DNA from: Linum tenue
Taxonomy: Eukaryota > Streptophyta > Magnoliopsida > Malpighiales > Linaceae
Length of the DNA stretch: 64,000 bases
NCBI GenBank assembly: GCA_946122785.1
Contig: CAMGYJ010000008.1
Span: forward strand, 6,907,742 to 6,971,741
Direction: 5' to 3'
Shown piece after piece: positions 57,901 through 64,000 of this stretch. The notes beneath the pieces were generated by a model. The model did not search any database. It was not told the origin of the DNA and saw nothing but the letters and a program-made list of their open reading frames with translations. Every line of letters begins with the position of its first letter. The first letter of the stretch is position 1. The translations under genes were made by a program, and so were the position numbers.

Positions 57901-59131
57901 AGATCTTGCACATTCCTTGCTTGAACACAAATGTTAAATTCCTTTCTTGCAGCTGACCCACACTGAGTAGGTTGGTCTTTAAGTTTGGCACAAAGAACAC
58001 ATCCTGCACAGTCAAGGAAATTTGTTCAAACATGAGCTTGACACTGCCCTTACCCAATACTTCGAGCTTGTGACCATTTCCCAACTTCACATCACATTTG
58101 AAGCTAGTGTCCAAGCTGGTGAACCACTTCTTATTACCACTCATGTGGTTACTGCAGCCAGAATCCAAAAACCACCAGCATTCAGTCTCTTCATTCTTCT
58201 TGTCCTCCACTAGAGCCATTAGACTTTCCTCACTTTCAGCTTCTGGATCTACATATGCCATTAGAAGAACATCTTCTTTCATATCTGGATAAGAGGAACC
58301 AGAGTTGGAATAGTGTACTTGCTGAGAGTTGTTCCACTCAGGACATTCTCTGCTGTAATGTCCCATCCTGTGGCATTTGAAACACTCCACAGCAGCACGA
58401 TTCCAGGTTCTTCCTCTTCCTTGATAACCACCTCTTCCTCTTCCCTGATAGCCTCCTCTCCCTTGTCCTCGACCAGCAAACTCATGAGTTGTCTTAAGAG
58501 CTTGATCCTCCTCTCGTGAATGCTTTGAAAACTTCTGCTCATGGACAAGTAGAGAGCTTTGCAAGGCATCCACTGTCAACTCAGAGATGTCTTTGGATTC
58601 TTCAATTGAGCAAACTATGTAGTTGAACTTTTCTGTTAAAGTTCTCAAAATCTTTTCAACAATCATTTCATCATTCATATCCTCACCACAATTCCTCATG
58701 GAATTTGCAATAACCATAACCCTGCCAAAATAGTCTGTGACAGATTCTCCCTCTTTCATTTCCAGTACCTCAAAACTTCTTTTGAGCCCTTGCAATTGCG
58801 CCTTCTGAACTCTGGCATTGCCCTGATATCTGATCTTCATGGAGTCCCAAAGTTGCTTTGCTGTATCCTTCTGGGTAATTGTCTTCAGAATCGTCTTATC
58901 AATTGAACTAAAAAGATAGTTCTTGGCCTTCAGATCCTTCAGCCTGAGATCCTCCAAAGTCTTCAATTGAGCACCAGTCAGCTCCTCTCTTTCTCCAGGT
59001 TCCTGAAACCCGGATTTCACAACACTCCAGTACTCTTTCGATCTGAGCAGATTTTCCATCAGTAGACTCCAGTGGTCATAATCCCCATCAAACTTAGGGA
59101 TACAGACCTGAGCAAAGCTACTGTCACTCAT
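54995..59131 (-). CDS. Copia gag-pol polyprotein, intact, 1378 residues
   Basis: Domains in order are gag with an N-terminal UBN2-type region (about 10-230), a zinc knuckle CFKCHRMGHYSRECP (about 248-262) and protease with WWFLDSGCSNHMSG (about 318-331). Next come the pre-integrase zinc region HRRYGHLN, integrase starting near HADLCGPITPASNG (about 522) with its catalytic acids, reverse transcriptase with VYVDDLMYTS (about 1055-1064), and RNase H with TDSDYAGDLDDRKSTSGY (about 1215-1240) up to MHGRSKHIDVRFHFLRE. The order protease, integrase, RT, RNase H defines Copia (Ty1/copia). An acidic Glu-rich linker sits between integrase and RT. There is a single frame with no stop. The start ATG at 59131 lies 180 bp inside the 5' LTR. 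Confidence 0.95.
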   Translation of the reverse strand: MSDSSFAQVCIPKFDGDYDHWSLLMENLLRSKEYWSVVKSGFQEPGEREELTGAQLKTLEDLRLKDLKAKNYLFSSIDKTILKTITQKDTAKQLWDSMKIRYQGNARVQKAQLQGLKRSFEVLEMKEGESVTDYFGRVMVIANSMRNCGEDMNDEMIVEKILRTLTEKFNYIVCSIEESKDISELTVDALQSSLLVHEQKFSKHSREEDQALKTTHEFAGRGQGRGGYQGRGRGGYQGRGRTWNRAAVECFKCHRMGHYSRECPEWNNSQQVHYSNSGSSYPDMKEDVLLMAYVDPEAESEESLMALVEDKKNEETECWWFLDSGCSNHMSGNKKWFTSLDTSFKCDVKLGNGHKLEVLGKGSVKLMFEQISLTVQDVFFVPNLKTNLLSVGQLQERNLTFVFKQGMCKIFQESRGLLLQTAMKTNRMFVLHAGYKEDKKENVQCLQTGTAQAETLNLWHRRYGHLNAKSLMELHSKGRVQGLPKLAGDLGVCGTCMLGKQHRHKFPKKATWRATQPLQLMHADLCGPITPASNGGKRYILTLTDDYSRKLWVYFLAAKSEALTWFKKFKVQIEKETGKLITCLRTDRGGEFMWHEFRDLCEEAGIRRQLTAALTPQQNGIAERKNRSIMNMVRCSLEDTKVPASFWPEAVEWTTHLLNRSPTSANDGKTPQEIWTGNPPSVDHVRVFGCTAYVHVHDQQRKKLDAKSIKCNFLGISKETKAYKLYNPATKKVIISRDVVFNEMEGWTESTEAESTRLIWDGSDDQWYDSEGEGEEEQEGGEEEEAGTAEPTTPVSTGTAASTNVPATANEEEEEEEEVSTDALGLPASTELGPRRKKFPSHLNIYDCTFAETEWLTMVAVTDDPQRFEEAVLEAKWREAMKKEIEAIKKNNTWILTSRPFGVIPIGVKWVFRTKLREDGTVDKFKARLVAKGYAQKHGIDYTEVFAPVARWDTIRAFLALAAYHGLTVFQLDVKSAFLHGELAEEVYIEQPQGFEVPGEEDKVYKLQKALYGLKQAPRAWYSRLEAYFLKNGFQRCEYEHTLFIKKAEADILLVSVYVDDLMYTSSSSAMLEEFKQSMKSEFEMTDLGKMKYFLGVEVTQTDSGIFISQQKYVKEILERFHLAECNFTHNPMTPGTKLTRAGDGIKTDATEYKQLIGSMLYVTATRPDIMYSVCLLSRFMDSPTRQHMMAAKRVLRYLKGTMAQGIWYKKLNEEDSLLGYTDSDYAGDLDDRKSTSGYVFFLAGAAVSWSSKKQPVVTLSTTEAEFVAAANCAAQCVWLRRIIEQMGWKKCVTGSTRIMCDNSSTIKLSKNPVMHGRSKHIDVRFHFLRELSRDAVVELEHCGSHDQVADIMTKPLKLESFQLLRSRLGMIDGSEIE

Positions 59132-59310
59132 CCTTTCTGCTCTTGCACACTCAAAGAATTTTCACTCACCACTTTAAACACAGCCTCACTGATCACTCGT
59201 GTTTCCCACACCCAGAAAAGAATAACGTTTTCACACACTATTCTCACACACTGAACTCACAGATCTTTGTAATTTTGGTTACAGCCTGCGCTTAAGCTCT
59301 GATACCACTA

Positions 59311-59684
59311 TGTTGAATCAGAAGAAAGCAAACTGACAATTTTATTAATGATCAATCAAGGAGTATAAATACAAGGTTTCTTGCCTTTGATCTCGGCAAC
59401 AACCACGAACCCACTTCCCTTCAGATCAGCTAACCATCTAACAGAAAATCCTTCTAACAAACCCAGAAAACCCAGCAACCATCAACAACCAGCAACGGCT
59501 ACTTTACAGGACTCAAAAGACTCAAGTTCAAACTAACAAGGACCAAATAGAAACTTGCCAAAACGACTCAGCATTAACTTAAGAACAGAACATAAACGAC
59601 GTAGTATTACTTAGGGACTTCAAAACCTTCTGCGCGCCACATCCATTTCCTTCTCCAGATCGGATTCGGATTCTTCATTTAACA
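59311..59684 (-). repeat. 5' LTR of the Copia element
   Basis: 374 bp, reading as identical to the other LTR. It lies 35 bp from the stop codon of the P450 gene, so the LTR now provides that gene's 3' UTR or terminator region. Confidence 0.9.
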
Positions 59685-59719
59685 CTGTCTAGCTAGTAGT
59701 AGTTATGCACATATTACTA

Positions 59720-61611
59720 TTATGCATGCAGATCCGAACAAGAGAGTCGAGGCGTGGGCACAATAGTCAGTGGCTTTTTCTTCTTGATGATCAACGTGAA
59801 CTCATCCGAAACATCCACCGTCGACCCTCCTTCGCCGGCCGGCAGCTTCCAGTCGAACGAATGCAGCAGCGAAGCCAGCACGTACTTGAGCAGCCTCGTA
59901 GCCAAATTAAACCCGACGCACATCCGCCGACCCGACCCGAAGGGGATGTACACGAAGTCGCTGCTGCTGCCCACGAAATCAAGAGGCCTCCCGTTGTCCA
60001 GAAACCTCTCCGGTCGGAACTCCGAAGGCTCTTCCCACAGCCGTGGATCCCTGTGGATGGCCCAAGCGTTGATCATAACTTTCGCCTTCTTCGGGATAGC
60101 GTACCCGCCGATGGTACACGGCTGGACCGCTTCTCGTTGGATGACAGTCAGGTGCAGCCGGAACGTCTCCTTCACGACGGCGTCCAGGTAGTCCAGCTTT
60201 TTCAGGTGGTGATCTTCAACTAGGCCTTCCAACCTTACGACGTCGTCTAGCTCCCGCTTGACTTTGGTCATTGCCTTGTCGCACCTTAGTAGCTCCGTCA
60301 TCGCCCACTCGATTACCGTTGCTACCATTCCCGTCCCGCCCGGTGTAATGTCCTGTCAAACATGCATGCAATATTATCTAATCGAGTTATTATTGGGAGT
60401 AACCGTATGAGAGAATTTTGTAATGATGACGGATCATTTGTTGCAATTCCGGTAATTTGCATTAGTAAAGCACATGATGTTTGATGTCTCTGCAAAGCTA
60501 AATTCTATATGAATTATTTTTATTAGAGGAAGCGTGTTAATATATGATATAAGATATATTATTAAATTTATTTCAACAATTCGAGTTACATTATAGGTTA
60601 ACGGGATGGACATGTAAATACAATGTACCAGAAGAAGGGCTTTGAATTGGGTGATGGACGCCAAAGGCGATCCCGCGCCAGACCTCTCCCGATTCTCCAG
60701 CAAAACCTGCAGCAAATCCTTCATCTCTCGGCCGTCATCCATAATTAACGACCCTTTACCATCGAAACGTTTCTGAATCACGGAGGTAATGATCCGGTCA
60801 AAATGTCCAGCCACCTCCGCCACTTTCCTCCCAATCCCTTGAAGATCAAACCTCGCAAGAAGTGGGAACACGTCGGAGACGTTGGGCTTCTCCATTAGCG
60901 CCATCACCTCTTCACACAATCGTCGCGCCTCCTCGTTATCCACGTCACCATCATCATCCCTTCCTCCCCACGTCATCGCCATCGTCGCATTCGCAACCAT
61001 CTTATTCGCCAACTCCAACACTCCAACCGGCTTGCCACCGCTCCTAACTAATTCCCTGAGTGCCTTCACCACCACGCTCCGTCTCAGTTCGTAACACCGG
61101 TCCAAGCTAGGGTTGCTGAGCACTTCCCTGAGCACCACTTTCCGCATCGAGTTCCAGTCTTGGCTCATTGGCAGGCTAGAGAGGTCCAGCCCACCGTAGG
61201 TCCAAACCCGGATGGCTAGCGGGAGGTCGCGGCTCGAGAAGATCGACTCGTTGTCCCGAAGGACTTGTTTCGCCAGGGACGGCGAGCTGACCACGACCTG
61301 GAGCTGGCTTCCGACCCGGATTTTGAAGATGGGCCCGTATTGGGCCGCGAGGTGGGTGAATTGCCGGTGAAGTGGAATGTTCTTCCCGTTGAACATGAGA
61401 AATGGGAGGTACCCGACAATCGGCAAGCCGCGAGGCCCCGGAGGTAGAGAAGCTGTTGCTCCTCGTGATCTAATCTTTTGACCAATAATGTCGATACAAA
61501 ATGCCAAATTCCCACCAGTATTATTACGATGGTTGCTGAAGTGATCAGCCATCGGCTGGAAAATTGGTCGTTTCTGTTGACCGGGGAACTGAGGAAGAAA
61601 GCATCAGCCAT
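59720..61611 (-). pseudogene. CYP706-like cytochrome P450 with a frameshift
   Basis: Two exons (61611-60629 and 60352-59720), one phase-0 intron. The N-terminal anchor (SSRWLITSATIVIILVGIW) is in one frame and the proline hinge SLPPGPRGLPIVGYLPF in another; a single missing base in an A-run near 61480 would explain this. After that the frame is open to the end. Visible are YGGLDLSSLPMSQDW, the ExxR motif KETFRLH, FRPERF and the haem loop FGSGRRMCVGF with its Cys ligand. The I-helix reads GGTGMVATV where CYP706 enzymes have GGTDT, so the acid-alcohol pair used for oxygen activation is missing. These features resemble CYP706 (terpenoid or phenylpropanoid oxidation). Frameshift plus I-helix change suggest a decaying gene, but the frameshift could be a sequencing error. 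Confidence 0.8.
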
Positions 61612-61958
61612 GGCAGTTAGTTTACTGAATTTTCAGTTGTTTTTTTTTAGGACAGTGCTCATATGTTAATACATAATAGATCACATTATATATATATGCA
61701 TGTCTATATAAGCGCATACATCTTGGGTTGGGTTGGGATAGGATCATAGGATAGCAAAATAAACCATTGGGTATTCAACCTCATTGAAATTGATTTTGTT
61801 GGAAAATATCCAACTCACATTATGTATTCTCCAAACCCGACAAATACGGTAAAGGGTTTGATACGATTTTTATATTTTAAGTATCTACACCGAACCATCC
61901 AAATATGTGCTATAACTATATTCTAAACTCATTCACTTTAACATTTCGTTCATTTATA
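61612..61958. other. P450 upstream region
   Basis: A minus-strand TATA-like element (tatatatatgcatg on plus, about 61688-61700) lies about 80 bp upstream of the P450 ATG. Beyond 61720 the sequence is a gggttggg-rich repeat edge. Confidence 0.45.
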
Positions 61959-61959
61959 T

Positions 61960-62770
61960 CTCTAGAAAATTATAATTATCTCTTAGACCTCAGATCTTGT
62001 TAATTTTCTCTCCATATTACAAAAAATGTGACAAAAATCTTCAATTTACATTGACATTCGAAGAATTTTTTTAGATTATATCACAAATGTTGTACATGAT
62101 TGTTCGGGGATGGTGAGGGTGAAATTCAACGGGAAAAATGACGCGGGTGGGTTTTCTATGAACTACATACTAGCTGTTGGTGAAATTTATACATAATTGG
62201 TTATGGATTTTTTATATCACATATTACATCACCACACATTTTTGTTAACGAAGATGATTATAATAATATTAAAATCGCGATCGCCCCATCCAAACCCGTT
62301 GCCATCCTAGGTGATGGAATGTTGGTATATGTTTGGCCATAAGCACTTAACTCATTCGGCATGCGAGGATAGGACAACTTGTATTTAATTAGTTAGGTCA
62401 CCGACCAACTTTTAGGTGATGCTTTGTTTCTAGAATTTATTATAATTATCTCTTATATCTCAAATTTTGTTCATTTTCTTCCCGTTTACAAACAATCTGA
62501 CAAAGAAACTTCAATTTACAATGACATTCGAATAAATTTTTTAGATTACATATTTTATACATAATTGTTCGAAGATGTTGCGGTGGAATTCAACAAAAAA
62601 AGATATGGTGTGGGCTGGTTTTCTTCGAATCACATACTGGCTGGTTTTGGATTTTTTATATCACATATTAGTTATTACAGCACCACACAGTTTTGTTTTA
62701 CGTAGATGATTATAATTTTAAAATCATGGTTCAAAATTGTATGTAAGGAACCGCGCCCACCCAAACCTGG
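61960..62770. repeat. Direct tandem duplication, two units of about 330 bp
   Basis: 61960-62290 and about 62432-62730 align along their length: aattataattatctctta, then acattgacattcgaa or acaatgacattcgaa, ttttttatatcacatatta and gatgattataat, at a spacing of about 470 bp. Each copy ends in a cccatccaaacccg or cccacccaaacc motif like those ending several plant MITEs. The unit is non-coding and probably a MULE-type element present twice. I found no clean TSD. Confidence 0.6.
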
Positions 62771-63670
62771 AAAAAAATTCCAGAATACACACGTTTTATG
62801 AAATATTTCCAATATACACATGTTTGGGCATCACCGCAGTGGACAAAAGCAGTGAAATGCATCACTGTGGAAGAGGACAGAAGTGAATGCATCAGCGCGG
62901 CTATCGACCGCGGTGAAGGTCTGACATGTGCTGAAACTTCAAACAGACTAACTTTTCGCTCCGTTCTTTGATCGTAACGAATTTTTTTTTATTCTGCATA
63001 ATTTTTTCGAGATCTTGCAATCCGTTAACATTCAAAGGAGTCTTGGTCCAGCTTTGGTCCCGAAAAAACGTCGTTTGCTACCCCGAACGAGCAATTTTTC
63101 TATTCTTCCAAACTTTGGAAGGTCATAACTTTGTGCTCCGCAATCCAAACGTCATGATTTTTATTATTATTATTTCGCATAAATTTTTAAGGACTACAAC
63201 TGCGTCGGAACAGTCATCTTATTCATGGATGGATTAGCCGTTGGAATTGAAATTCCATTTTCAATTGAGATTTCCTGATACTCGATATATAGAAATTACA
63301 ATTAAGAGGGAAAGAGGGAGAATTAAGACAAGAGTTTGCGAAACTATAGCAGCCTTTTATTCAGACGATACTGATCATATACTATAACAACCTTTTATCT
63401 AAGTAGACAATACAGCCACGTTACATAAACCAAAGTGAAACATGATATGGATCTGACTACCAATCAATTAATACACTCAGCTGGAGTTGGCTGCATACAT
63501 ATATAAGCTTTTTTTATTAGAACACCAAGATCCATCGAAGCCGATCGATCGAGACTTACAACGTACTTAACAGTGAACACGTGAAGTAGGCATGGTATTA
63601 TTGAACACACACAAGCGCCCAGTAATTAAGTAGAAATGGGATATTAATTAATTAATTAATTGATTCATAA
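62771..63670. other. Intergenic, no gene identified
   Basis: The open frame 62968-63237 has no domain. attaattaattaattaatt (about 63643-63661) lies just after the stop of the next gene. Confidence 0.45.
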
Positions 63671-63811
63671 TCATGCATAAGAATCAATTGCGGGTGGCAA
63701 TGCGGCATCTGGTACCGGAGCTTCAGGGGCGTCCTCTGCTGCTGTGATGATTATCGGTGGTTCAGCCGGCGCAAAAGTGGCCGGAGGTGTTGCAGGCGCA
63801 ACCGCAGAAAT
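63671..63811 (-). CDS. Last exon of an Ala/Pro-rich protein (5' part beyond window)
   Basis: The minus strand from an acceptor at 63813-63812 (ttttggttgcag) encodes 46 residues ending DAALPPAIDSYA and a stop. The exon is rich in Ala, Pro, Glu and Val (SAVAPATPPATFAPAEPP, then IIITAAEDAPEAPVP). Its start in phase 0, the strong acceptor and the bias in composition support a real exon. Ala/Pro dipeptides resemble arabinogalactan-type or other wall proteins, but there is no diagnostic domain and the start must lie beyond 64000. Interestingly, SAVAPA-PP also opens the presumed middle exon of GASA gene 2, so a GASA-like precursor part cannot be excluded. Confidence 0.5.
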   Translation of the reverse strand: MSAVAPATPPATFAPAEPPIIITAAEDAPEAPVPDAALPPAIDSYA

Positions 63812-63813
63812 CT

Positions 63814-64000
63814 GCAACCAAAATCCAGTACATGTAACTTAGCTAGCTAGTCGAGAACACAATTGCTAGCTTGCGATAGATAGATAGATAGATATTATCA
63901 TAGTGACGATCGATCACTCCACGAAGAAGCATGCATGCATGAACAACAAGATGAATTTGTGAAAACCCTACTATAATAATAACAACTACAAACGATAGAG
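63814..64000. other. Right edge, probably intron
   Basis: It contains a gata microsatellite (about 63875-63891) and a gcatgcatgcat tract (63929-63941). If the exon at 63671-63811 is real, this is its upstream intron; no further exon was recognised before the window ends. Confidence 0.4.

Larger units (their letters stand above)
54584..59684 (-). mobile_element. Complete Copia LTR retrotransposon, 5101 bp
   Basis: Two 374-bp LTRs (54584-54957 and 59311-59684), starting tgttgaatc and ending atttaaca, look identical base for base. The 5-bp TSD ctgtc lies at 54579-54583 and 59685-59689. The primer-binding site at 59296-59307 (tggtatcagagc on the minus strand) pairs with initiator methionine tRNA. 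A polypurine tract (aggggagga on the minus strand) abuts the other LTR at 54958-54966. LTRs are identical at birth, so identity means a very recent insertion. All parts needed for transposition appear present. Confidence 0.95.

Noticed and set aside
60434..60628. Read-through of P450 exon 1 into the intron
   Set aside because: A GT donor at 60628 and an AG acceptor at 60353 join conserved P450 sequence in phase; the read-through has no P450 features.

Overview
The window is nuclear DNA of a flowering plant, almost certainly a eudicot. The genes are split by short GT-AG introns in AT-rich intergenic DNA. Two of them are SAG101-type immune regulators, a branch of the EDS1 family known from eudicots and missing from monocots. 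The rest is also plant-typical: a U-box/ARM ligase, UGT72-type glucosyltransferases, a class III peroxidase, GASA peptides and a CYP706-like P450. The species cannot be fixed from the sequence alone. No tRNA, rRNA or CRISPR array was seen.

Layout of host genes. 3.6-5.3 kb: intronless U-box/ARM E3 ligase (+). 6.4-7.8 and 10.6-12.1 kb: tandem pair of intronless UGT72B-like glucosyltransferases (-) with duplicated promoters. 15.3-16.3 kb: intronless class III peroxidase (-). 25.6-27.8 and 28.5-30.7 kb: tandem pair of four-exon SAG101 genes (-). 31.5-38.3 kb: 19-exon GPI ethanolamine phosphate transferase 3 (PIG-O) (-). 43.6-44.4 kb: proline-rich GASA gene (-). 46.9-50.0 kb: a second, divergent GASA gene (-), interrupted by a gene-capturing transposon. 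59.7-61.6 kb: CYP706-like P450 (-) with a frameshift. At 63.7-63.8 kb lies the last exon of an Ala/Pro-rich gene that runs off the window. The genes are not an operon or a biosynthetic cluster. What links neighbours is tandem duplication (UGT, SAG101, possibly GASA).

The other layer is mobile DNA, much of it delimited exactly by target-site duplications (TSDs). Six elements have terminal inverted repeats (TIRs) with a 9-bp TSD, or nearly so in one case, typical of Mutator-like elements (2862-3245, 17111-17559, 18251-18978, 47507-49907, 51213-52561, 53876-54371). A 351-bp element at 612-962 has an 8-bp TSD (hAT type). Two Helitron-like elements lie tail to tail at 38648-41321 and 41352-43175. 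LINE relics occur at about 6.0, 21.1, 23.6-24.8 and 53.6 kb. A complete Copia retrotransposon (54584-59684) has LTRs that read as identical, a 5-bp TSD and one intact 1378-residue ORF, so it inserted very recently, 35 bp past the P450 stop codon.

The most unusual object is the 2.4-kb Pack-MULE at 47507-49907. It carries a DEAD-box helicase fragment (exon 1, intron, start of exon 2) fused to a cyclin-D-like fragment, plus a 42-bp minisatellite, and it sits inside the second GASA gene between the signal-peptide exon and the later exons.
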